DNA of 64,000 nucleotides from Sipunculus nudus (taxonomy: Eukaryota > Annelida > Sipuncula > Golfingiida > Sipunculidae), in assembly GCA_026874595.1 (NCBI GenBank), contig CM049313.1, forward strand, positions 30,998,008-31,062,007. The letters run 5' to 3'. Shown one piece after another: positions 45,147 to 56,553 of this stretch. Below the pieces are notes generated by a model. It was not told the DNA's origin, ran no database searches, and saw only the letters and a list, made by a program, of their open reading frames with translations. A program made the position numbers and the translations under genes. The first letter of the stretch is position 1, and each line of letters starts with the position of its first letter.

Positions 45147-46879
45147 GTATCCGCCAAAACGAAGTTTTGCGGATACTATGTTTTTGACCTGGTTCCGCCG
45201 CCGCCGCGTTCGTTTCCGGAGAACTCCTCTGAGACTACTGGACAGATTTTTCCGAAACTTACACAAATTATCGGGTCACATGTGAACTGGTGCCTAACCA
45301 AGTGACCTTGACCTCTGACCTTTCGTCTCTGCCCAGCGTCCCTTTGTGCGTCTGTTTCCACACATAAACCCATATATCTCGGGAACCGTTTGACCGATCC
45401 GGAAAAATTTTTTACACAAATGTAGCCCTGGGATAGCTTTATAACATTCACAACAAAAGGTGGTGCCACCTGCAACCATTTTTGCACAGTGTCCATCTGT
45501 TCATCTGCCTGGGGTTAAAATCACTCATATCTCTGCAGTGGTTTGACTAATTCACCTAAAATTCGGCATGCGTATACATCCTAGATAGCTTTCTCGATTT
45601 TATGACAGGTGGCGCCACCTACATTCACATTAACGCTCCACACATAAACCCATATATCTCGGGAACCGATTGACCGATCCGGAAAAAATTTTTTACACAA
45701 ATGTAGCCCTGGGAATGCTTTATAACATACACAACAAAAGTTTGCGCCACCTGCTACCATGTTTGCACAGTGTCCATTTGTTCATCTGCCTGGGGTTAAA
45801 ATCACTCATATCTCTGCAGTGGTTTGACTAATCCACCTAAAAATCGGCATGCGTATACATCCTAGATAGCTTTCTCGATTTTATGACAGGTGGCGCCACC
45901 TACATTCACGTTAACGCTCCACACATAAACCCATATATCTCTGGAACCGGTTGACCGATCCGGAAAAAAATTTTACACAAATGTAGCCCTGGGATAGCTT
46001 TATAACATACACAACAAAAGGCAGCGCCACCTGCAACCATGTTTGCAGTGTCCATCTGTTCATCTGCCTGGGGTTAAAATCACTCATATCTCTGCAGTGG
46101 TTTGACTAATTCACCTAAAATTCGGCATGCGTATACATCCTAGATAGCTTTCTCGATTTTATGACAGGTGGCGCCACCTACATTCACGTTAACGCTGCAG
46201 ACATCCAAGCTCATATCTCGGGAACCGTTTGACCAATCAGGAAAAAAACATTACACAAATGTAGCCCTTGGATAGCTTTATAACATTCACAAAAATGGTG
46301 GCGTCACCTGCAGCCATTTTTACACAGCGTCCATCTGTTTGTCTGCCTTTGGTTAAAATCACTCATATCCCTGCAGTGGTTTGACCAAATTCCCTGAAAT
46401 TCAGCATGCTTATACATCCCGCATAGCTTTCTTGATTTTATGACAGGTGGTGCCACCTACATTCACATTCATGCTGTAGACATCCATGCTTATATCTCCG
46501 GACTCATTCAACCAATCAGGAAAATTTTTTTACACAAATGAAGCCCTTGGATAGCTTTAAAACATACACAAAAATGGTGGCGCAACCTGCAGCCATTTTT
46601 GCACAGCGTCCATCTGTTTGTCTGCTGTGGGATAAAATCACTCGTATATCTACAGTGGTTTGACTTTTCCACATCAAATTTTGCTTGTGTATATATCTTG
46701 GATAGTTTCAAATAACAGGTGGCGCCACCTACAATCATGTTTATGTGGCAGAGATCCATTCTAATATTTAACACATGTAACTCTATATCCCCTTGCCACT
46801 CAATCCATGCCTTACTTCACCCGTCCTTCTCTGATTTTGGCGGATACACGTAGTCGCTTGTCGACTACCCGTATTCTAG
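45147..46879 (+). mobile_element. Helitron/Helentron-like non-autonomous element
   Basis: Subterminal inverted repeats GTATCCGCCAAAA (45147-45159) and TTTTGGCGGATAC (46835-46847) are perfect over 13 bp. The left end also folds on itself (GTATCCGCCAAAAC, GAA, GTTTTGCGGATAC). Near the right end GTAGTCG, five bases, CGACTAC form a hairpin (46850-46868), followed by CTAG at 46876-46879 and a T. A start at TC after A, a 3' hairpin and a CTRR end followed by T are Helitron hallmarks; subterminal inverted repeats and central tandem repeats are typical of bivalve non-autonomous Helentron-type elements. No replicase or helicase frame is present. A TIR transposon remains an alternative. Confidence 0.65.
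45340..46760 (+). repeat. ~280-bp central tandem repeat, five units
   Basis: The ACACAAATG(T/A)AGCCC landmark lies at 45414, 45695, 45975, 46253 and 46532, giving periods of 281, 280, 278 and 279 bp. Each unit includes CATCTGTTCATCTGCC, AATCACTCATATC, CGGCATGCGTATACATCC and GACAGGTGGCGCCACCTACA. Divergence increases towards the right. Confidence 0.93.
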
Positions 46880-47029
46880 TTTGCCAAATGTGTGAGATGG
46901 TAGGCCTGTTAAATGAACCACAGAAAAGAACCACAAATATAACACAATCAAATATAACTAATTTCCATTCTAATTTTTAAAAATGTTCTACTATATTCAT
47001 AAAATTACCAATAAATTAGGACATACTGT
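46880..47029. other. short non-coding spacer
   Basis: AT-rich sequence with nothing recognised. Confidence 0.6.
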
Positions 47030-47400
47030 GAGTTTAATTTTCACCTTATTGAAACAAATTTTTAGTTCTATCTTTTCTGTGTTAAATGTGCTAATTTGTT
47101 AAAACAAAACCATTAGAGTTTCAGACCTGTATTGTGAGACCTGTTCCAGAATTGTGCATTCTGTTTGTTACAGGCAAAAACTATTATCATACCTGAAACT
47201 AGGTTAGTGTGGCCTCATTCCTCAGAGAAATTAAGCAAAAACCTCAGTTTTCAAATGAAAACTGCATATAATTTATATTTAAAGATACACCACTAATCAG
47301 AATTTTGTAAAGTTTTAAAGTTTTAATGTAAATTCATTACCTTTAATTTTGGCCAACTTTGACCATGGCACATTTTTTTCCTGTAAGCACTGTTAATATA
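47030..47400 (+). mobile_element. diverged AGCTCAGCTGAC-family fragment
   Basis: CCTGAAACTAGGTTAGTGTG, TTAATTTTGGCCAACTTTGAC and GGCACATTTTTTTCCTGTAAG align in order with the first 600 bp of the 32652-34190 element. The hairpin head is lost. Confidence 0.6.
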
Positions 47401-47889
47401 ATGTTCATATCTACTACAGAAGGATATAAGCCTTCATAATCAGAAATTTGTAACAAATTGATACATAGCTATAATTTATGATTCCTTGCAAAGCAATAGA
47501 AACCAGCTTGAATAAATGAATCATTTGCATGTTCAAACAAATCAAGTTAGTAAAGCTTCTTTATATATATATTTAGTGACAGTAACTCTGTAGGTTGTGT
47601 AATTAGAGACTGACAAAAAGACCAGTAAATCACATGTAATAAAACAAGAAGTTCTTGTATGCAGATAATGTTAACATATTAAGTGTTTCAATAAATGGCT
47701 TTAACCACTGTTACACATTTTGATAAACTACTAATATTATTTACTCTATATTTAAGTATTCTATATGTACTTTCTTGGATGTTAAGTAACATTTAGTCTG
47801 CGACAATCAAAACTTTTTTGCTTAGTTTAATGTATAGCTTTATAGCTACATTATTTCATCAGAAATTAAATAAATGATATTTTTATCTG
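47401..47889. other. non-coding spacer
   Basis: AT-rich single-copy sequence; nothing recognised. Confidence 0.6.
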
Positions 47890-48367
47890 AAGTTTTGACA
47901 TTGTGGTAGGACAGTTGGGTGATTTTTGCTTATTTAAAGTATACACTGTGATAGGATAGTTTAGTTATTTTATTTATAAAAAAGGTTGACAGTGTTGTAG
48001 GATAGTTTAGTGAATTTAAAGTTTGACAGTGTGGTAGGATAGTTTAGTGAATTTGTTTATTGAAAGTTTGACAGTGTGGTAGGATAGTTTAGTGAATTTG
48101 TTTATTGAAAGTTTGACAGTGTGGTAGGATAGTTTAGTGAATTTGTTTAATGAAAGTTTGACAGTGTGGTAGGATAGTTTAGTGAATTTGTTTATTGAAA
48201 GTTTGACAGTGTGGTAGGATAGTTTAGTGATTTTGTTTATTGAAAGTTTGACAGTGTGGTAGGATAGTTTAGTGATTTTGTTTATTGAAAGTTTGACAGT
48301 GTGGTAGGATAGTTTAGTGAATTTGTTTATTGAAAGTTTGACAGTGTGGTAGGATAGTTTAGTGATT
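47890..48367. repeat. 45-bp minisatellite (~10 units)
   Basis: Units contain TTTAGTGAATTTGTTTATTG and AAAGTTTGACAGTGTGGTAG. The first two or three units (47890-48020) are diverged and irregular, the rest almost identical with AAT/TTT variants (GTGAATTTG, GTGATTTTG). It ends only about 30 bp before an unrelated 57-bp array. Confidence 0.94.
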
Positions 48368-48398
48368 TTAGGAGCGAGTGGGACCCCATCAGTCACTT

Positions 48399-49739
48399 GT
48401 GGAGCATTGCACATTGTCCACTGTTTGTCATCTCTATTACGTGCTGGTTTGCTTAGTGGAGCGTTGAACATTGTCCACTGTTTGTCATCTCTATTACGTG
48501 CTGGTTTGCTTAGTGGAGCGTTGAACATTGTCCACTGTTTGTCATCTCTATTACGTGCTGGTTTGCTTAGTGGAGCATTGCACATTGTCCACTGTTTGTC
48601 ATCTCTATTACGTGCTGGTTTGCTTAGTGGAGCATAGCACATTGTCCACTGTTTGTCATCTCTATTACGTGCTGGTTTGCTTAGTGGAGCGTTGAACATT
48701 GTCCACTGTTTGTCATCTCTATTACGTGCTGGTTTGCTAAGTGGAGCATTGAACATTGTCCACTGTTTGTCATCTCTATTACGTGCTGGTTTGCTTAGTG
48801 GAGCGTTGAACATTGTCCACTGTTTGTCATCTCTATTACGTGCTGGTTTGCTAAGTGGAGCATTGCACATTGTCCACTGTTTGTCATCTCTATTACGTGC
48901 TGGTTTGCTTAGTGGAGCATTGCACATTGTCCACTGTTTGTCATCTCTATTACGTGCTGGTTTGCTTAGTGGAGCATTGCACATTGTCCACTGTTTGTCA
49001 TCTCTATTACGTGCTGGTTTGCTTAGTGGAGCGTTGAACATTGTCCACTGTTTGTCATCTCTATTACGTGCTGGTTTGCTTAGTGGAGCATTGAACGTTG
49101 TCCACTGTTTGTCATCTCTATTACGTGCTGGTTTGCTTAGTGGAGCGTTGAACATTGTCCACTGTTTGTCATCTCTATTACGTGCTGGTTTGCTTAGTGG
49201 AGCATTGCACATTGTCCACTGTTTGTCATCTCTATTACGTGCTGGTTTGCTTAGTGGAGCGTTGAACATTGTCCACTGTTTGTCATCTCTATTACGTGCT
49301 GGTTTGCTTAGTGGAGCATTGCACATTGTCCACTGTTTGTCATCTCTATTACGTGCTGGTTTGCTTAGTGGAGCATTGAACGTTGTCCACTCTTTGTCAC
49401 CTGTATTACATTATTACGTGCTGGTTTGCTTAGTGGAGCATTGAACGTTGTCCACTGTTTGTTACCTGTATTACTTGCTGATTTGTTAAGTGGAGCGTTG
49501 AACATTGTCCACTCTTTGTCACCTGTATTACATTATTACATGCTGGTTTGTTTAGTGGAGCGTTGAACGTTGTCCACTGTTTGTTACCTGTATTACTTGC
49601 TGGTTTGTTAAGTGGAGCGTTGAACGTTGTCCACTGTTTGTTACCTGTATTACATTATTACATGCTGGTTTGTTTAGTGGAGTGTTGGACGTTGTCCACT
49701 ATATGTCATCTCTATTACATGCTGGTTTGTTTAGCGGAC
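48399..49739. repeat. 57-bp minisatellite (~23 units)
   Basis: Units contain GAGCATTGCACATTGTCCAC, TGTTTGTCATCTCTATTACG and TGCTGGTTTGCTTAGTG. After about 49380 units diverge (TTACCTGTATTAC, TGTTAAGTGG) and some gain a second ATTATTACG. Because 57 is 19 codons, frames on both strands are open; one minus frame of 436 codons runs through both this and the adjacent 45-bp array, which cannot reflect a real protein. Confidence 0.96.
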
Positions 49740-52700
49740 TTAGTCCTTTCTCAGACAAAAAATGTGTCACCTGGCCACTGGACCAGCTAATGATTTCCTT
49801 AATGACCCATGCTCCATGAGTACTCAGAAAACAAACTGACCAGTGGTGCCCAGTCTGCCTCACCAAGCCTATGTACCATTCAGGACCTCATACCTGATGT
49901 CCGCTGTTCACCCAGAACATGTCCCCTGTCCATACAGTACTATGTTATGCACCAGTCTGTTTACCGGGCTTTGATTTCACAATGACATGAACAGTAAATT
50001 TGTTAGGAGAGGAGTTTCAGGGATCATGCATTTTCAAACCGGTACGTAGTATAGCTATATAGAGAATGTCAGCCCCTGAATCTAGGTATATCTCTATAAT
50101 AGAATCAGTGAATCAGCTTGCATGTTGTGGATCAGTCTGTTTTTTTTTTGTTCAGCTACCATAATTCTTAATTATTGAATCTGTAAGTTTAATATTATAT
50201 AATCTATGAAGAAGAATTGGTTTTCCCCTATGTAGAATATTTTATACATTTAAACATGTTCTGATATGTGTGTTTAAAACCTTTTGTATAAAATATACAC
50301 AGAATCACCTTTATATTAAATGTTTAAAATTCAGTTGGGGACTGAGTAGAAGAAACTGATATTTCAAAATGACTCTGTTCAATGGGGATAGTATCAGAAC
50401 AGCTCTGAATAAAAATAACTGATATTGCAATCTGAGCTGATCGACTTTGTAAAAGTAATAATAACATTGAGTGATGTCATCAGCCTGATATAATATGAAG
50501 ATGTTGAAGGAACGTTTTGGTGATGAGAGGAATCATCGGATCACGATGAAGGTCATTTACCATGCAGCAAGCACAGCACAATATTTGACCTTGACTGAAA
50601 AGTGTTCTGGCCCACTTTTACTGCAGTTTTTACAACAAATCAGTTTTCTTAGGGATGGCTATATACATTATGATGAAATGTGTTGTGAAAATATACCATA
50701 GACATATTTTTATTGAACAAGAAGTGTGGTTTCACATGTTAATTAATTTCATGTAATTTTACTCTGTGACATTAACAACGCTGGAAATTCTGATTAAACC
50801 TAAGTACTTTCATTTATGGCCTGATTTACTTTCATGTAAGGAAACCCTGTACTACCCTTAGGGGAAATAAGGGGAAACCCTGTACTACCTTAAGGGGAAA
50901 TAAAGGGAAAACTTGTACCACCTTCAGGGGAATTAAGCAAGGAATTTTTCAACATTTAATTGTTGTTGATCATGTAAGGTTGACAAGCGTTAACGTTAAG
51001 TGTTCTTGCATTAGTTCATGGCACATACTCTTAGAAGCAATGATGTCATTTGTTATGTTGGCATTTATTGTCACTTCTAAAGGGATAATCAAACAATGGA
51101 GGTGTGACAAAAGCTGTTAACTTAATAAAGTGTCATTTTAATGCTAATGGTGCGGCCCATCATATTCCGTGACATGAAGGCTTCTTGTCAGATCATGCCT
51201 GTGTTAACAAATGGCATGCTGTCGTTACGCCTCAACCTCAACCACACTCAGCATCAGTCTACTTTAACAGAATACTGTAAGTCTGTCCAATGAGCTGTAT
51301 AGTTGCCCTCAGTACAGCATACAGCCAACATGTTTTTTTAGCTCTTGAAGCTACATTTTTTAGCTCTTGAAGCTACATATATGTAACTTTGCATAATGTT
51401 AACTCGGCCTACATCTCTGACCAAACCTTTCACTGGGTCACCTATGGCCCTTTTTGGTCAGCAGCGGTTATATGGGCTGAAAACCTGTTCTACCTCTGAA
51501 AAAATTAGTGTAATGGATATTGCTCAGATGAACTCTGGAAGTGTTGATTGATTTATACAGATGAAATAACTTAGGAAATGTCGATTGCTGAAAAGATTTT
51601 TGAAATATAGAAGTTCGATTTTCTTGGTGTACCGGTAGTTTAATGAACCACTCTGCTTCTGATTGTTGAGCTGTTATCCTGTTTGTTTTTCTAATGAGAG
51701 CAATGTGTAGTGAATAAATATAGTGTAATATCATTTATGGCCAACTTAGATTTGATAAGCATGCCTGATTGTTTTGAAACTGTTTCACTGGTTGATGAAT
51801 CTTTTGGTGAGTTAATGGTAGAGACTTGGATGTTATATGCAGCACAGGATAAAGAAAAAAGAACAACAACCCATTGGGACCTATTTTTTTCACTTGATGT
51901 CACTATGCAGTTATGCCCTGTCTCTAGAATAAGCAGTGGCAAAGGTTGTTGTTATGAGACTAGATACGTCCAGTGTCCTCAGAGATGGCCCAGCAGCCCA
52001 TCATGCTAACTAGGGCTATAGTGATTGTAGTCATGTGACCAGAAATTTTTAGAGGTCAGAGTCCATGCTTGCACCAGAAGTTTTCAGCACGAATGGTATC
52101 TTAGTTAAGTGCAAGGTTTTTATTTGTAATTGTAATTTGTAATTTCATAGGTATATATGTTGGTTCAGACTAGGTAAATGATAAGCTTTGTGGCTTGGAT
52201 GTATCTAAGCTTGACAATAAAAAAATTCAAGGCTAAGACTAAGGCTTGACATTTAAGTTTGTTAAAACAGTCCTGTTTTATGTCTGTTTTATGCACATAA
52301 ACCCTGGAAAGCAATTTATTGCCTGTGAAAATAAAAAATTGTCCGCTTCCCCAACTTATAAAACACACAGACATACAAGGAGTAGAGGCTCATTGCATGG
52401 CCAGTCTGCAAACAGACCCATTTTTTCTTGACTGTTCGCTCTAGCTTCATCATAAGCCAGTTTTGTGGACTTTGAAACTTATTTAGTTCATTCTGATAAT
52501 GGCATATGAAAAAAATATCCAGATCTGTACTCAGACTGTTCTGAATGCCTTAATAGCTTAGTGCTTTGGAAAAGATGGGTGTTGCCATGGTGACAGACAT
52601 CTCCTCCACTCACTCTGTATAGATATATTGAATAAGATTATATTTCTGACCAAATATTATTTGGTGTTCTTTTTTATAAATTAAATATTTAAACCAGATG

Positions 52701-54243
52701 GCATCAAGGCAGTAAATGTCTTGATGTGTAAAATATTATGACTAAGAACACGTTTGTCTTGCCAGGTGTAGCTCAACATGTGTATTCAATAAAGGTGAAT
52801 ACTTGGTCCATAAACAAGGCAGAATCAGGGCCAAATTTGCAAATGAGTGGAAAATGTGGCATTTACTGCAGTCCTGGTGATGATGAACAACCTTGAGACC
52901 AGTGGGGTCAGCTGACTGGCGACAGCTAAGACATATCAGGCCGGACTTGGAATTGGATACACAGGAGATGGAACTAAATCAGATTTTATCTGGCTGGTTA
53001 GAACAAATTGTCACAGGTACTCATAAGAAAATAGAATGATGAAATCTTGTAATGGTCAGGTTATCAGATGAATCAGGTGGCCAGGCCAAAGTCACATAAA
53101 ACAGTAACCAGCATTCCCCAGATTGTTAGAGAAGAGACAAGCACTGATGTGAGGGACTCACAATAAGAGACGCATGCATTCATGATAGGCTTCAGTCACC
53201 AGATTCTGCTGCATCATGCATAATAAAAATTGCAGTCATTAATTTTACACCAAAGTTACTAAAGCTTTTTCCGAATAAATGTCCACAGATGTTATGTTGG
53301 GTGTGAGGAATTTTCTGATGGTTTGATAATGATTTATTAATCATTGATGGTGATTCCTGCAGATACACACAATCGAGATCAAGTGTATAACAAACATATG
53401 GCTTTCAAAACCCTTATTTATTGTTTATATAACAAAACCTAGTAAATCATTTGGTGAATAAGATTTACTGTTCCCTATAATTGACTCCAAAGAGAGTGAA
53501 CAAGATTATCCCATTAGAATGTCGGTTGGAACATAATATAAATAGCATAGAGTAACACTAGCTAGGACAAGGTGTTTGCATCAGGCAGATATGGAAAAGA
53601 AGCCAGTCTGTAGATGATAGATTCTTCCTTGCCCTGACATCACTTTGTAATGATTGATGAAGATGGTCTGTCATTTCTTACATATATGGACTGCATGTCC
53701 AAACATTTAAATATCAGTGGCTGATTATCTGAACAGTTGTGATATAAAGTCATGAATTCTATTCAAGTGTAGTTTGATCAGTTGAGTATGCGGATACTGT
53801 TTGTCCCCATGAAGTTCATGATGCCTATATTTGGACTGTATGCATGGTCTAATCATCTGTTAACAGAGCCAGATGCAAGGGTTACAAAGTTCTGATTGGA
53901 CAACTTTGAAAATTTTCTTGAAAACTAGATATGCAGGAGTCAGACCCTTGTCATTAGGTCAAATGTTGGTGCACAGGGAACATCTCTAATTTGTCCTTGT
54001 TGCTTACAAAGCATGTGTGTTATTTATAAGGATCTTACTTCTCATGCCTGTATCTGTCATGCAGTTGAGAAAATTTTTCCCACTTTTGTGACTATAGATC
54101 CCATGAATGTTTAAGTGGATACAGAAAGTAATATGCATTTATAAATACACCTTGTTGAAATTCTGGAATTCAGAGTCAGTAAATATATATATGTATTATG
54201 TTAATACTTTGACCCTGTCATATAGAAGGCAGATTAAACAGTA
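49740..54243. other. 4.5-kb largely single-copy non-coding stretch
   Basis: This is the longest stretch without arrays or clear elements. It contains a 33-bp triplication (50840-50938) and a duplicated TTTTTAGCTCTTGAAGCTACAT (51334-51378). The 99-codon plus frame at 51710-52009 overlaps an 83-codon minus frame; neither shows a motif, signal peptide or membrane segment. It could be intron or intergenic sequence. Confidence 0.5.
50840..50938. repeat. 33-bp repeat, three units
   Basis: GGAAACCCTGTACTACC starts at 50840 and 50873, and the diverged GGAAAACTTGTACCACC at 50906, each followed by TTAGGGGAAATAA-like sequence. Confidence 0.9.
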
Positions 54244-55965
54244 TTTTTAGCTCAACTGACTGAAAGTCAACTAAGATCTAGAATGACGCTTTGTTCATTA
54301 TCTGTCCAGCCGTCCGTTAGCAGGGAACAAATCATAACCTCTGACCCTGGAATCCTGTAACCGAATATCCAGGGAGGTCAATAAAAAATTTCCTTGGAAA
54401 CCTTAAAGGTCACTGTGGGCTATATCCTCTGAGCTATGAGCCTTGTTAATACCTCCCCCCCCACCCCCCACCCCCCAATAATTAAAAATTTGATACAAAA
54501 CCTCCAGTATCTCGATAATTAATGCATGGATTGCCCTTAATCTTGTCTTGAATATTAACCATGATGAGGGTTATCAGTTCCTAAAATCATGATCCACCTG
54601 CATTTTTTTCTATTTTTTAAATTTTTTTCTGTCTTTTAAACGGTCAAATGGGAGCAGTTATGTCAGTTTCTCTACTAGCTGTTTCATCTAGTGTCCCAAA
54701 AAAAACCTGGTTTGTTTATTGATTATGACTGGTTTCTTCAGTTCCTTAAGACTGGTGGCACCACTTGTAATTTTTTCTATTTTTTAATGAATTTTTACTT
54801 TATTTTCAGACTGCCAAATTATATTGATGCTATCAGATTTGCAACTGTGGTTTCGTCTGGTGTCCTGAAACCTTGTGTGTTTATTAGGGTTGCTTGAAAA
54901 AGTGGATGCCTTATAGGAATCACCCTGCCTGTCCATCTGTTTGTCTTTCTGTATGTCCGTCAAATTTGTTTCCTGATGATAATTCCAGTTTAGATTGACA
55001 TATCAATTTCAAACTTAAATTATATATGGCCCAACTCTAAACCAAGAACACTATTAATTTTTGGGTCAAAAGGTCAAGGTCACAGGACCCACTTGTTTAG
55101 AAAGATTGTGGATGCATTTTAAGCCAAACTTTTCATCCCAGACCTTCCTTCTAGCACATTTAGCGGAGCTGCCAATAGGGGAAGAACCTGATTGATTTTG
55201 GGTCAAAGGTTGAGGTCACAAGGGCCATCTGTCCACATATTGTTTCCAAATGATAACTCCTGGTTGGATTGATGGATATCAAACTTAACTTATATATGCC
55301 CCACCACTAAAGTAAGAACCCTTTTGATTTTGGGGTTATGAGGTCAAGGTCACAGGACCCACTTCTTTAAAAAGATTGTGGATGCATTTTAAGTCAAACT
55401 TTTTATTCCAAACCTTCCATCTTTCACATGTGGCTTGCCTGCCAATAGGGAGAGATACTGTTTGATTTTGGGGTCACAAGCTCAAAGATCAAGGTTGCAG
55501 GGCCCATCCATTCACAAATTAGTCAAGGGATAGGAAGTGGCTAAACAGCCGGCAGGGTGCCGGCAGTTTAGTCCACAAGCAGGCCATATAGACCAGCAAA
55601 ATAGATAATTTGGTAAGTCATCACTATATTGTCAGCTCATTGTCCAAATAATAATGATAATGGAAAGTACAGAGTATTAGTATAACACTGAAATAGACTG
55701 AAATAGTCTTAATAGAGCATACATTAATTTGCTGGCAGTATAGCCAGTGGGGTAGACTGCTGGCAAGGTCAATTTCCCCTGCCGGCTGTTTAGCCTGTGG
55801 ACTTAACTGCCGGAACCCTGCCGGTTGTTTAGCCACTTCCTAAGGGATAACTCCAGTTTTGGTAGACAGATTAGCTTTAAACTTGATCACAGGACCCACA
55901 TTTTGAAAAAGCTCATAAACATATCCTTAAATTCAGCTGAGTGTTGAGACCCACGGGTCTCTAGT
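54244..55965 (+). mobile_element. AGCTCAGCTGAC-family element, full-length-like
   Basis: It starts TTTTTAGCTCAACTGACTGA and ends ATTCAGCTGAGTGTTGAGAC-CCACGGGTCTCTAGTT. It contains GTCCAGCCGTCCGTTAGCAG, AATATCCAGGGAGGTCAATA, a C-rich tract at 54452-54476 and GGTGGCACCACTT at 54764. The right half holds two ~270-bp tandem units (AAAGATTGTGGATGCATTTT at 55101 and 55371). A further stretch rich in CCGGCAG/CTGCCGG words at 55540-55840 may be a nested insertion. No coding frame is seen. Confidence 0.7.
55548..55842. mobile_element. possible nested insertion with inverted ends
   Basis: GGAAGTGGCTAAACAGCCGGCAGGGTGCCGG near 55536 recurs inverted as CCGGAACCCTGCCGG..TTTAGCCACTTCC near 55810-55840. The flanking host words AAGGGATA occur on both sides (about 55527 and 55844), suggesting a ~300-bp inverted-repeat element inserted in the host element with an ~8-bp duplication (AGGGATAA/AGGGATAG differ in the last base). 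Confidence 0.65.
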
Positions 55966-56553
55966 TAAGAGTCCTTTTCTATGTATATAGAGGCAAACAG
56001 TGATCTTATTTTAGTTGTTTAGTTGTGAATAAAGTCATTAATTTTGGCACATGAATTTTATTTGACCCATTCAGCTCATTAATCAGATTTGTTTAGATGA
56101 TCAGATACTTATAAAACAGTGTTATTAGATGTGATCCATAAGAGTGTGTCATTTGCTATATACATGTAGCACCTTTCTATGTAATGGCTGGTGACCAGTA
56201 TTTCTTGTTTTGCTGGTTTGCTGGGCAGGTAATCGTCAGCATTATTTTAGCTAGGAGGTTGAAGGAAATTTATTCTGTGTGTAGCAGTGGACTAGTGGTG
56301 AAATATCCACAGTGTAGAATTGGTGAAATAGAAACCTGGTGTTGGTGTTCCTGCTTTAGACCACAAACCAAAATCAATATTTTTTAAAATGTTGGCGTAG
56401 GTATCACCTTTGGTCTGCTGAATATAAATCAAACAAAACCTTCAACATCCCAGGGTCCTGGCAGGCTCAGTAACTCCTGGTGATTACTCAGCCTTGTGTA
56501 AAGTCAAAACAGACCAATGGCCATAATGTTGTCAACATGAGCAGAGACCAACA
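55966..56553. other. non-coding spacer
   Basis: No supportable gene. GCAGTGGACTAGTGGTGAAA at 56285 vaguely resembles a tRNA A-box but no B-box follows. Confidence 0.55.

Noticed and set aside
45176-45496. 106-codon minus frame in the Helentron-like element as a replicase fragment
   Set aside because: It covers part of the 280-bp repeat and has no Rep or helicase motif.
48016-49326. 436-codon minus frame as a gene
   Set aside because: It runs through two unrelated minisatellites and their junction, which is only possible by accident of unit length.
51691-52009. Overlapping 99-codon plus and 83-codon minus frames as a gene
   Set aside because: Neither has a domain, splice context or composition that distinguishes it from chance.
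56280-56370. tRNA-derived SINE (GCAGTGGACTAGTGGTGA as A-box)
   Set aside because: No B-box at the required distance and no recognisable tail.
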